Positions 1 to 9,720 of a stretch of DNA of 64,000 nucleotides are shown here, one piece after another. The notes beneath the pieces are model-generated. The model was not told the origin of the DNA, made no database searches, and saw only the letters and a list, made by a program, of their open reading frames with translations. Numbering within the stretch: the first letter of the stretch is position 1; each line of letters starts with the position of its first letter. Origin of the DNA: Xestospongia muta (lineage: Eukaryota; Porifera; Demospongiae; Haplosclerida; Petrosiidae); assembly GCA_963693285.1 (NCBI GenBank), contig OY848917.1, positions 35,103,245-35,167,244 on the forward strand, written 5' to 3'. A program made the translations under genes and the position numbers.

Positions 1-739
1 TGTACGTCCATACTAAATGATAGTTGTGACAAAGATATGATAATTCAAAACAAACAAATAAACAAAACATAAATACAAAGGTCAAAGGCTAGAGTATTGG
101 ATACCTCCCTCTGAAATGATTTTAAGCTAAACTATTGGCCAAAAATAGTCTCTCCTGAAGTTTCACCTACTGCCATAGTGCCACATGAAAGTTTTTTCTT
201 TGCACCATGTGCTCATGGTTGTATTATAAGACACAAGGTCTGCAATTATATCACCAAAGAACTATTCAAGTCAAATGTTAATCATAGACAGCAAAGACCA
301 TATAAAGCTATAAAGGTTTGGAATTTAAATTCCTTCTGAATTTAAGTATTATTTGAAATTTAACCCCTTCTGAAGGCTCATTTTATTAATCGTTGTCAAC
401 TTTAACCAGCCTCATTTCTCAAAGCAAATATTCGGAAAAAACATCTTAATTACAAAGACTTGTTAAGAAATTTGTGCTGAAGCTGGATTGGAAGGCTATT
501 ACAATGAACATAGTTAAAAGGTGACTTGTATACCATTGAGCACAATAAAAAAATCTGTAGTGAAATGTTCATCCAAAGTGAAGTGGTCATTATAATACTG
601 ACCCAAAAAAAGACTATGAGAGACAAAGTGAAATCCGTATTGAGGAAGTTACCACAGCTCTGCAAACATCTCCTGCAAAACGTCTGCTCAGTTACAGATA
701 ACTCAATAAATCAATAAATAAGATCAACAAAACTGCAGT
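1..739. other. No gene seen; flank of the gypsy relic
   Basis: AT-rich sequence with only short chance ORFs on both strands. It may include eroded upstream parts (gag/protease region) of the gypsy relic that begins around 740, but I could not recognise a domain. Confidence 0.4.
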
Positions 740-2260
740 TGCTCCAAAAAGGTCACAAGTCCCTTTCAAAATCAATCCATTGCCTGAAATTATTAAGAAG
801 GTTGAAGGATCAACTCCCTGGGTCTCCCACTTAATTGTTATTCCAAAGAAAATTGTGCTGTTAGACTCTTGTGTTGTCATGAGAATTGCTAAGCTATTTA
901 TTGTGAAAGACAGTTGTTATATAACCATTTTTACCAATTATGAAAGGTTATGATAATATGCCCAATTGAGTTTTGGAACAAACGCAGCAACTGAAATATC
1001 CCAAAAGGTAATTGATGAACGAATTCATGATATTTCAGGTGCATTGAACATCAGTGATGATATTATAGTGTTTAGAAAGACAGAAGCTACCACTTAAGCA
1101 TTTTCCAAAATTATCTGAGGTTGGTGTAACCAATAACAAGAACAAGTGCCAATTTAACAAGAACTCTGTTACATTTTTTGGTTTTGTGTTCTCAGTCACA
1201 AGAATTTATCCATACCCAAAGAAAGCTGAAATAATCTACAAGGCCTACCCACCAACTATAATTGCTGGTCTTAGATCTCTTTGGGAATGATAATGTATTG
1301 TGTAAACTTAAATTTTAGTGAAGTGTACCAACCACTTAAAAAACAACCCAGAAAAATGTTCAATTCCAATGGACACAGCAGCACAATGATTCCTTCAAGA
1401 ACATTAAGACACAGACATAACTTCCTTTGACCAAAACAAAGAAACCTAGCTAATAAAAGGTACATTGCAATGTCTCGCAGAAATAATTCACTCTTACCAT
1501 TTGGAGCCCATGAACAGAAGACAAGTTGAATGTCAATTTGAAAAAGTTGATTGGGCAGACTACAGCTTTTGGTAGAACCAAAGAGGAATAGACAGTAAAT
1601 AACGACTCAAGTATTTTTCTTTGTGGAAACTGTATTGTAATACCAACATCTCTACAAAAAACAGCCATATCACTAGCTCACAAAGGTCAACAAGAACAAG
1701 TGAAACCAAGACATTATTAAGAGATGTGTGATTTCTGAGAATTACTGAAAAAGTCAAAAAATTATTGATAAGTGCATTCCATATCAGACCAATAGACCTG
1801 AGAACCGTCCAGATACATTACAGATGTCTCCTCTAGAGTATGTTATGATTCTGGTGGTAGAGGCTCTACCATCAAGTAATTCTGAAGTTGAAAAGTTTAT
1901 GAAATCTGTCACCAAACTAATTAAATTATCACATATTGAAGAGAGAAATTAGAAAAAAAGATCTTTACTGATCTCTGTTAAAGTCACATGCTAAAACTTC
2001 AGATATAAAGTTGGTGATAATATTTTGATTCAGTACTATAAGTAGCAAAAGGTCTACCAAATATCTAATGCCATTTCATACTATGAGATGAAAAAAACAA
2101 TGATAACAACAGTTTGAAACAAGAACTATGTGCTTGTAATATATCATGAATGGACTCATCCCTTCATCTGTTGATACTGTTGCGCCAAGCAATGAGATTG
2201 TCTCAAGAAGACATTCCACACAGGTTAAAAAACAACCTCAATGGTATATAAAATTGGTTA
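740..2260 (+). pseudogene. Decayed Ty3/gypsy retrotransposon pol
   Basis: Translating the plus strand in shifting frames gives an ordered series of gypsy-type pol landmarks. Near 760-860 is a reverse-transcriptase N-terminal stretch containing PWVSHLIVIPKK. Near 970-1070 is a stretch ending in DDIIVF, matching the RT active-site DD followed by hydrophobic residues. Near 1140-1290 is the RT to RNase H transition (KCQF, then FFGFVFS, then a lysine-rich segment). Near 2165-2250 is a typical basic gypsy integrase tail ending in KKQPQWY. Stops and frameshifts occur throughout, so this is a dead copy. Family assignment rests on motif order and not on a search. No long terminal repeats could be delimited with confidence. 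Confidence 0.7.
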
Positions 2261-2999
2261 GTTTATAATGTTATATGTCATTTTGAAAGAAGGGGACATA
2301 TATAAAATGTTTAGTTACCTCATTATAGTATTATATTATTATTATTAATTAATTATACACTATCTCATTAATTTTCCAATGTATAATCACATGACATTTT
2401 CTGTAGAGTTATAAGAACACATGTTAAAGTTTGTATTCATTGTCATTGACTATAGTCAGAGAGTATAAGAGGGTGGTTCTTGGTGTAATTTGACTATGAT
2501 GACATCATAATGAAATGACACATGGTGATGTCATCATATTGATGACATCACCTAAACCCTAAACCAAACTTAACATTATTAACTCTATGACACATAGTGA
2601 TGTCATCATAGGACATGTTGTTACATCATCAGTCAAGTTACACCAAGAAGCACCCGTATAAGACATTATAAGGGCTCTCTTTGTATGACAGGGTTCTATT
2701 TAGGGCAAGTAAAATATTCAGGGACCTTGAACAGTTAGTCCTCTCTCATGAAGGGGGACAAGATTAAAATGACTTTAGGAACATTGAGACACCACTGAAG
2801 TTAGAAGCATGGTGACAGTGTTTGGCAGCATACCCTGATCAATGAGTGTGGCCTATAGGTATTATCCCAAAACCCCATCTACCTTGGAAGTATTGTCTGA
2901 TAATGGATCTGTTATTCTGAAAACATTACAGTGTCAATGAAAGGCACTAAAGTGCTAAACCTTCCTGCAGTTTTTAAGTTATTTATAAAAGCTATGCCA
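2261..2999. other. Gene-free AT-rich stretch, possible LTR remnant, contains a MITE
   Basis: No coding signal. The sequence directly after the integrase tail has a purine-rich run near 2285-2292, followed further on by short G-rich runs near 2751-2758. This would suit the 3' end and LTR of the gypsy relic, but no second LTR copy is present to confirm it. The 185-bp MITE (2471-2655) sits within. Confidence 0.35.
2471..2655. mobile_element. 185-bp MITE with 25-bp TIRs and 8-bp TSD
   Basis: The left end begins GGGTGGTTCTTGGTGTAATT and the reverse complement of the right end begins GGGTGCTTCTTGGTGTAACT. The two 25-bp terminal inverted repeats differ at two positions. The element is flanked on both sides by the exact 8-bp direct repeat GTATAAGA (2463-2470 and 2656-2663). 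The interior contains repeated TGATGTCATCAT-like palindromes and has no ORF. An 8-bp duplication is typical of hAT-like or related cut-and-paste transposases acting in trans. The superfamily is an inference. Confidence 0.85.
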
Positions 3000-3245
3000 G
3001 CTTAAACCCCGTTCACACGAGCGCACCAGCACAGTATTGAATGGCACAGTACGTTAAAAATTATACGTGTGAACAACATCTATTCGAACCTTATCGGACT
3101 GGCCTCGGCCTCCTTGTGACAGCCATGCTATGCGGTACAGTGCAGTACGACATGGCACGATTCACCCAGTGTGAACAAATATCCAGGTCTGTATTATCCA
3201 CAACCATACCCACACCTATAACCACACCCAACATGTGGCAGAAAA

Positions 3246-3881
3246 ATGTCATGGACCAAGCCAGAAGTCCTGAAGTTGAACAGTATCTGGAGCGACGAGA
3301 GTATTCAGGCCCAACTTGAAAGCTGTAGGCACAATCAAGATGTGTATGAGAAGATAAGTAGTGAACTATCTGAGGCAGAATTTTCAAGGACATATCAACA
3401 ATGTTGTAAAAAACTAAAGAAACTCAAATGTGAATACAAAAGGATCAAGGACAAAAGAAATAAGACTGATGAAGGAAGGCTTCCTGAGTTGGACTACTTT
3501 GATGCAATAGATGATGTGCTAGGACACAGGCCAGAAACTGAACCAGCTGTTGTAATAGACACTTTGAAACATGTCACAGCAACAGAGCAAGGTTCAGGCT
3601 ATGACATACCTAATACTGCTGATCCAAGTAGTGTGACATCAGGTACTAATGTAGAAAGTAGTGAGGAAACTCTTGTTTCACCTGCTGCATTAACAAAAAA
3701 ACGGAAACTCAAACGATCACGAGCAGAAACAATGGCTGACGATATTGTTGACACGTTGGTGTCTATGCAGGCTAAAAGTGACCAAATGATGATTGAACTT
3801 GAAGAGAAGCAATTACGAAGCGAGGAAAAGCAAAGAGAACAAGAACTTCAAATCAGACGAAAGAATGAGAATTCCAAATGA
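3246..3881 (+). CDS. Harbinger Myb/SANT-like DNA-binding protein
   Basis: An open frame of 211 residues. Residues 1-95 form a Myb/SANT (trihelix, Myb_DNA-bind_4 type) domain: it starts MSWTKPEVLKLNSIWSDE, continues with a VYEKISSEL helix and a TYQQCCKKLKKLKCEYKRIKD helix, and ends with LDYFDAIDDVLGHRP, which is typical of this family. A basic KKRKLKRSR patch near residues 150-158 could be a nuclear localisation signal. The C-terminal 40 residues are Glu/Gln/Lys-rich and likely a coiled coil. In Harbinger elements such a protein binds the transposon ends and helps bring the transposase into the nucleus. The frame is intact, unlike the partner transposase. The ATG at 3246 lies immediately before the domain. 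Host co-option is possible but unsupported. Confidence 0.75.
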   Translation: MSWTKPEVLKLNSIWSDESIQAQLESCRHNQDVYEKISSELSEAEFSRTYQQCCKKLKKLKCEYKRIKDKRNKTDEGRLPELDYFDAIDDVLGHRPETEPAVVIDTLKHVTATEQGSGYDIPNTADPSSVTSGTNVESSEETLVSPAALTKKRKLKRSRAETMADDIVDTLVSMQAKSDQMMIELEEKQLRSEEKQREQELQIRRKNENSK

Positions 3882-4088
3882 GGCTCATACAGATCAAGAT
3901 GATGGGACCTGGTCCATCTCAGTTTTCCTATGGGAGCCACTTTACACCCCCACATAATAGGGAAGAAGACTACTACAATACAGATGAACAGTAAATAGAT
4001 GTATATGTAATTATCATCATTATCACTTATTTATCATTCATTAATTCATTTATTCAAATCACTTATTTACCATCAATCAGTGTAACAA

Positions 4089-5277
4089 CTATTCAGCAAA
4101 GAAGCAAAGTGCATGCCTGATTTCCTTTGGTCTTTCATTAAAACCATCTCTGTGCAGAACACAAGCCGCTGCAATGATGGTAGGGATATTGTCAATATGC
4201 ATGTCGTTTCGCTCCATTAGGCGACGCCATCTGCCCTTAACTCTACCATAACTATTTTCAACAACAATTCTTGCTGAAGAAATCCTATAATTAAATAGCT
4301 GTTCCTCCCTTGACAAAGCACCATTGTGGTGGAAAGGTTTCATAAGCCACGATTGAAGAGGGTATGCTATTATGTAAAGTGGTACACCAACACCATGAAG
4401 CTGTTCGGTCTTGTTTGGCAATACATTCTCATTACAAATTTTGTCATACAATGAAGAGTGGGCAAAAATTCTTGCATCATGAACACTTCCTGGCCATCCA
4501 ACGTTAATGTCAAGAAATCGAAATTTGCATCAACTAACCCTTGTAATACTACTGAATACCAACCCTTCCTATTATAAAAGTCATTGCGGTTACCAGCAGG
4601 ACCGCAAATAGGGATGAGACTGCCATCAATTGCCCCAACACATTGAGGAATGCTAAATTTTCTCTTAAACCCGAGCACAACACGATCCAACTCTTCACCT
4701 TCAGGGAATTGGATATATACTTTCAGTAACTGTTGGACTATTGCAGCACAGACCTCATGAACAATTTCACATACACTGGAACGAGCTACTCTAAACAGAT
4801 GACCAATTGTTCTATATTCTGTAGGTATTGCTAAACACCACAATGTTATTGCCACTCTTTTCTCCAAGGATATCGATTGGCGCATGACAGTATCATGTCT
4901 CTGTAAAGTTGATAGTGACGTATACAAATACTGAAAAGTTTGCTTGCTCATGCGGAAATTTTCCACCCAAGTGGGAGTAAATGATTTCAATATGATATCA
5001 TTCCACCAAACGTTTGACCTAAGCATACATATATAACATCTCACTTCATACATTCTCATATCACTCACCTAGGGGCACACCATAATCTTCTATCGACATG
5101 TGTAGTGGAAAGAAAAGAAGATAGAAATAGCATGATTTTACGTCGACATTGTTCTCTCCTGAGCATCTTCAAGTTTCTAAAGCTAACTAACTTCCTTTCC
5201 CTACACTTCATATTCGCTGAAACGTTCTGTAACTCCAGTAAGACCTTCAACACGAGCACTCTCAACTTTGCATCCAT
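4089..5277 (-). pseudogene. Harbinger transposase (DDE_Tnp_4), broken
   Basis: Exon 1 (5069-5277) ends at a GTGAGT donor. A 50-bp intron (5019-5068) precedes exon 2, which starts at 5018 after TATGCTTAG; joining restores the reading CAPR-SNVWW. Exon 2 carries the family blocks: the GAIDGSLIPI catalytic Asp region, NRKGWYSVVLQGLVDANF, then, in another frame, WPGSVHDARIFAHSSLYD, SWLMKPF and the ARIVVENSYGRVKGRWRRL block with the catalytic Glu. Two lesions are visible. There is a 1-bp deletion near 4519-4523, just after DANF. There is also an apparent short in-frame loss inside PLYIIAYPL, where family members carry the second catalytic Asp. The element is therefore non-functional as read. Confidence 0.8.
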
Positions 5278-5405
5278 TTTAAGAAGGCGTGAGGGTTAAC
5301 ATAATATATTGAATTGGGTGTGGTAGCCAAGTTAAATGCGTAAAGAAATCTCTCGTGTGAATTCTACACAAAAAGTGCCATACCGATCCGTACCGTGCTA
5401 GGCGC

Positions 5406-5700
5406 AGCTATGATGTAGTTAGGTTAGGTAGCATTGCAAGAAAATTTTTTATAAAATTCCAGAAGGTGTGGTCACAACTCAACCTAGGCATGCGCGGCCA
5501 TGCCTTGCTAACCAATCCATATCAACTAGTCAATCAACAAGAAAGACTAATACAAATGAATAAATCTTGCCATGTCTTTGAAGCGATAACTGAGTAAGTG
5601 ATAGTATCGTTCAATTACCAAGCAAGATGAAGTGCTAGATTCGTGATGAAAGTTTCTCTGAACCTTTACATGACGCTTTAAAATGTATCAATATTTCATA
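5406..5700. other. Spacer between Harbinger and pogo-like elements
   Basis: No coding signal. It ends with TATTTCATA (5692-5700), the left copy of the direct repeat that flanks the pogo-like element. Confidence 0.5.
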
Positions 5701-5783
5701 CGCAGTGTCTATTGGTCCGGAAGCCGGATACGGTATATTTATGCTACGGGTCCGGTAGTTCTACTGTACATGCGCATAACCAC
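5701..5783. repeat. Left terminal inverted repeat of the pogo-like element
   Basis: Pairs with 9240-9322 in inverted orientation. The best-conserved core is ATGCTACGGGTCCGGTAGT at 5741-5759. Confidence 0.9.
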
Positions 5784-6146
5784 GTGGTCAATCGTACTTG
5801 TGCTTAAAATGTTATAGAATAAGTGCTGGTATTGTGGGACAGTGGGTACTATGGGACACTTCAGTAATAATTTAAAATAATAAACTCCATATCTTACTTT
5901 GACCTACTAGAGAAAAAAGCAGAAATTTCAGAGCTGGTAACTATTATTGTTGCTGAGAAAAGTTAATAACAATATTAATTAAAGCTTTTAATTTATTGAT
6001 CTCCACCCCAACATTAATAACTTTGCACGTGTTATTTTTGCTAATGTCAGTTGCTAACGAAGGTGCTAGACTGCTAGTAAGGTACATTAGCGTGAATTGG
6101 TGCTAGGTAACTACGTTTTTGTGTCACTTTTAGACATAGACCTGCT
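5784..6146. other. 5' non-coding region of the pogo-like element
   Basis: No ORF of note. It lies between the left TIR and the first ATG of the transposase, so it probably holds the promoter and 5' UTR. No definite TATA box was identified. Confidence 0.4.
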
Positions 6147-7586
6147 ATGGCTTGTAAATGGAAACAGTGGTCAGATGATAGCATGGCTCCAGCTGTGGAC
6201 AGTGTGCTAAAAGAAAACAAGGGATTAAGGGAAGCTGCTTGTCTTTATAATATCTCAATCGAAACTCTTAGAAGACGTGTAAATGGTTCTGTCAAGTTAG
6301 ACTGTAAGCCTGGGCCAGCTACTGTTTTAACTGAAGAAGAAGAGAACAGGTTGGCAGAATATTTGATTAAAATGTCATAAATGGGGTTTGGTTTGACAAA
6401 GGAAGGAGTTATGGGTATGGCATTCAGTATTGTTAACAAAAGCCAATGCTTCCACCCTCTTAAGAATGGTAGTGCTGGAAGGGCATGGTTTGAAGGTTTT
6501 GTCAGGCGTCATCCACAGCTAACAATCAGGTCGCCCCAACCATTGTCTTACAGTAGAGCTGTCTGTGCCAATCAAGATACCATAACTGACTTCTTCGGTA
6601 AGCTTGGAGCAATTTATGGAAAACTTAACTTAGTATCAAAGCCTATGCAAATATACAACTGTGATGAAACAGGAGTAACTATTGCTTTCAAGCCACACAA
6701 AGTAGTGGCTGAAATAGGATGTAGAAATGTGTATGCAGTTTCTGCAGCTGAGAGGGGGGAAATGCATACAATTTTGTCATGCATGTCTGCAAGTAGTCTT
6801 TCTCTACCACCAATGATAGTGTACCCTCAGAAAAGGCCAGTTCCTCAACAACAAAGAGAAGGTGCATATCCTAACACTCTTTTTGCTAGCAGTGAATCTG
6901 GATGGATGAACACTGAACTCTTTATTGAGTAGTTTAACTTCTTCCTCCGTAGCATACCACGAACTCGACCAGTGCTTCTCCTTCAGGATGGGCATCGTAC
7001 TCATGTATCAATTGAATTGATTGAACTGGCTTGCTTAAATGATGTTCATCTTCTGTGTTTACCAGCACATACTAGTCATCTGTAACAACCTCTAGACATT
7101 GGAGTTTTTAAATCCTTTAAAACCAACTTCAACAAGGCATGCAGTAAATACATGTGTCAAGGTCGAGTTGTTACAGCAGATGTTCTGGCTTCATTAGTTG
7201 CCGATGCATATGCTGCATCCTTCACTCCTGTGAATATTATGAAAGGCTTTAAGAAGACTGAAGTGTGGCTGATCAATCCCTGTGAAGTGACAGACAGACA
7301 GATAGCACCATCAACAGCTCTACATGTTGAAAATTCTCAGACTCCAGAGCCAAATAGTAATGATGATTCAGGTAGTCCACTGTTTTCACCTGAATTGGAA
7401 GCATGCTATCAGAAGAGGTATGAAGAAGGGTACGACCTCAGGGATCCTGGCTATGTTGCATGGTTAAAAATTAATCACCCAGAACTGGATATCAGTGACT
7501 CTTTCTCTGATAGTTCCTCTGAGAAGCATTCTCATGTATCAAATGAACTAGGCCTAGTAAGGCCTCAAGTTCATCTGATGTACTGA
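6147..7586 (+). pseudogene. Pogo/Tigger-like transposase (HTH + DDE_1) with three in-frame stops
   Basis: One frame runs for 480 codons and is broken only by stop codons: TAA at 6378, TAG at 6930 and TAA at 7083. Residues 1-77 hold a Psq/CENP-B-type helix-turn-helix (LREAACLYNISIETLRRRVNG). Then come a GRAWFEGFVRRHPQ segment and the DDE_1 core with the first Asp in YNCDETGV, the second in LLQDGHRTHVS, and the third Asp in QPLDIGVFKSFK just after the third stop. The catalytic triad is thus visible. The tail from about residue 400 is acidic and Ser-rich. The frame is kept while stops accumulate, which suggests fairly recent inactivation or unrecognised splicing. Basic and coiled-coil segments in other frames follow downstream. 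Confidence 0.8.
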
Positions 7587-8592
7587 GTGAACTCTTAGTA
7601 TTGCCTGAGCCAAAGAGAGCTGGTACAAGGAGAGGAGGTGTTAATGCCAGAGCTATTTGTATCTCCGAGCCACATGTCCTGGAGGAGATGAAGTTGAAGG
7701 AGGAAAGAAAGAAAGCAGATGAGCAAATGAAGTTAGAGAAGAAGGCTGAATGTGAAAGAAAGAAGTTGGAGAGAGAAGAGATGAGGAAAGAGAAGGAACA
7801 ATGACAAAAGGAAAAGCAGTTAGAGAAACAAGAGCAACAGAGAGTGAAACAAAGAAAGGTAGGAAGAAGAAACAGGAAGAACGTGATGTTGAAAGTGAGA
7901 TAAGTGCACTGAAATTGGATAAAGCATCAGACAGAACAGATGATAATGCCATTTGCCCCAAATGTGGAGTTTTGTTTGTTGACATTGATGATTTATGGAG
8001 AGTGTTTTTCTTTGTTACAATTACTCAAGTCTAAATGGTTGAATGGTGAACATCCTGCTCTAAGTACTTGTGGTATGCACATAATTATTGTTGTTTGCTT
8101 TTGATTGTGTTTACTGCATAGGCAATGAACCTGGCAGATGAGTTTTAATTGCATTCCCCCTGTTGTCAGTCCAGAATTGATAAGTATGTCATGCATAAAA
8201 AAATGAAATGTCATTCATAATTATCATTGGAATTATTATTTCTCATGTACTTTTAGTTCAGTCCTCATACAATGAAGATAATGACAGCTCTGTGGATTGC
8301 AGAAAAGATTGTGTAGAATCACCAGGTAGTGAGACATTTTCACTTTCATTACAAACCTGGGTTACCAGTCATATCATTTTCCTAGATAATATGCAGGACA
8401 ATATTGAGAATGCAAAGACCCGTGGTGAATACAGTAAACAATATACATCATACATCAAATTCTTAATTTGTATATAATTAGGTGGTACGCAGGACAGACA
8501 AAGCACAGGTTGCAAATACATCTACATGTATGTGTTTGAAGGAATGATATCTCAAATTATTGAAGTTTTTAGGTGATTTGGCAATAGTAAAA
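7587..8592 (+). pseudogene. Frame-broken coiled-coil and Cys-pair region of the pogo-like element
   Basis: After the TGA at 7584-7586 the coding character continues in other frames. A highly charged Glu/Lys/Arg stretch (7601-7804 and on, many EERKK-type repeats) is likely a coiled coil. It runs into NAICPKCGVLF near 7947-7980, a zinc-binding CxxC knuckle that in related elements follows the transposase. From about 7985 to 8590 there are short ORFs (8208-8477 among them) without recognisable domains, and probable intron remnants. The segment most likely joined the transposase to a C-terminal zinc-binding tail. Confidence 0.5.
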
Positions 8593-9134
8593 ATGCCACC
8601 TAAACTATGGAAAAGAGGTAGACCGAAAGGTGCTGACAAAACTGTTATTGGTTTAGCAAAGAAGAGAAGGAGACTAGGACCTGTTCCATTTGTTAAAAAA
8701 ATGCCACTGGAAAAAGAGAAGAGTAAGTTAACTCGATTTCTTGTCTGACACTAATTCCTTCTTTAGTAATATCGTCCTGGTTTGTTGACAGCAAAGTTTT
8801 GAATGCTGCCATAAATGGTAACATTATAGGTGAGTGTCAAGTTGAAACACAACTGGAGAAAGTGCCATCATCATGTCTTGATGAGAATGTTTGTATAGAA
8901 ACTTGTCAGAAATACTTCAGTCATGATGCACGGGCAGTAGTTTGCAATGTAGTTGATACTGTTCGCAAGAATCCTATTTATTACTGTGGTAGATGTACTT
9001 GTCCTATTGCTGATGATAAGCACCAATCAATAGCTTGCGACTGTTGCTTAACATGGTTCCATTTTACATGCCTTAGTATGACAATGCCTTCTAAGGCCAA
9101 AGTATGGATTTGTAGAGGCTGTTGTGCTATGTAA
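8593..9134 (+). CDS. AT-hook + PHD-finger protein in the pogo-like element (two exons)
   Basis: Exon 1 (8593-8722) starts MPPKLWKRGRPKGADKTVIG. The KRGRPKG core is an AT-hook, and a KKRRR basic patch follows. A 44-bp intron (8723-8766) has a GTAAGT donor, a CTGACACTAAT branch-like sequence, a pyrimidine tract and a TTTAG acceptor. Splicing joins EKEK to IISSWFVDSKVLNAA without a frame change, and exon 2 (8767-9134) runs to TAA. The C-terminal half is a PHD finger with C4-H-C3 spacing: YYCGRC, ACDCC, WFHFTC, WICRGC. AT-hooks bind AT-rich DNA and PHD fingers usually read histone H3 tails, so a targeting role for the transposon is plausible. The frame is intact, unlike the transposase. Whether it is separate or the last exons of one gene is unclear, and the start codon is chosen as the ATG just before the AT-hook. 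Confidence 0.7.
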
Positions 9135-9239
9135 CTTGTGCATCCTATACTCTTGTCACCAAAATAACTATTATTATTATGGTTTATTTCTTTGTGAGTA
9201 TAATTATGATCGTAATGATTGCTACAAATACGTGAACAG

Positions 9240-9322
9240 GTGGTTTTGCCCATGCGCAGTAGTACTACCGGACCCGTAGCATAAAAATAGCGTATCCGGC
9301 TTCTGGACCATTAGACACTGCG
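9240..9322. repeat. Right terminal inverted repeat of the pogo-like element
   Basis: Reverse complement matches 5701-5783. It is followed directly by TATTTCATA (9323-9331), the right copy of the flanking direct repeat. Confidence 0.9.
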
Positions 9323-9331
9323 TATTTCATA

Positions 9332-9720
9332 TACCGTATGCCGGGATTTATTTGCGACGATAAAATTTGGCGGAATTGTAAAATTTTATAATTGGCGAGA
9401 TTAAATTTGATGAATTTAGCACATGTCTTGATACCACATCCACTTTAATGAAATAAAATTGAGTTCAGGTAGATTCTGTTGTTAAAACATAGATATTAGA
9501 ATAATTTCTAATGTGTATGGTTAGAGACTACCAAGTGTATGGAATGCTATTGTTGGAGAAAACTTACCTCGTGGGCATGTGAGCGTGGTGACTAAGTGAT
9601 AAATTTTGACTGTTATATATTTAATTTGGCGATTTTTCGAAATTCGCCTAGCCAAAAAGAGGGTTAAGCAATTGTCCATAAAATCGACTTTGCACCATTT
9701 AATGATATCCAAGGGAGGCT
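9332..9720. repeat. Probable MITE-like or dispersed-repeat remnant
   Basis: Non-coding. It has several AATTTGGCG-type motifs in both orientations (near 9365, 9395, 9625 and the inverted TTCGCC near 9643). This motif repetition resembles short non-autonomous elements, but no clean ends were found. Confidence 0.3.

Larger units (their letters stand above)
3008..5405. mobile_element. PIF/Harbinger DNA transposon, degenerate
   Basis: This span contains the two-gene arrangement of Harbinger elements: a Myb/SANT-like gene on the plus strand and a DDE_Tnp_4-type transposase on the minus strand, convergent. The ends are rearranged or eroded. TTCACACGAG occurs at 3011-3020 and inverted at 5351-5360. 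Related AGCAC...GGCAC blocks occur on both sides (about 3029-3046 and 5371-5399), but in a different order relative to that motif. The outermost TIR and the 3-bp target duplication could therefore not be fixed, and the boundaries are approximate. Confidence 0.7.
5701..9322 (+). mobile_element. 3.6-kb pogo-like transposon with 83-bp TIRs
   Basis: The left 83 bases (5701-5783, starting CGCAGTGTCTATTGGTCCGG) match the reverse complement of the right 83 bases (9240-9322) with about ten differences. The direct repeat TATTTCATA flanks both sides (5692-5700 and 9323-9331). Inside, on the plus strand, are a CENP-B/pogo-type HTH + DDE_1 transposase frame with premature stops and a spliced AT-hook/PHD gene. 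Known pogo elements duplicate only TA. Here TA is part of the 9-bp repeat, so either the duplication is 9 bp or the insertion hit TA inside an existing tandem TATTTCA. Confidence 0.85.

Noticed and set aside
3091..3393. Minus-strand ORF of 100 codons at the left end of the Harbinger element.
   Set aside because: It overlaps the end repeats and the Myb gene in antisense and has no family features.
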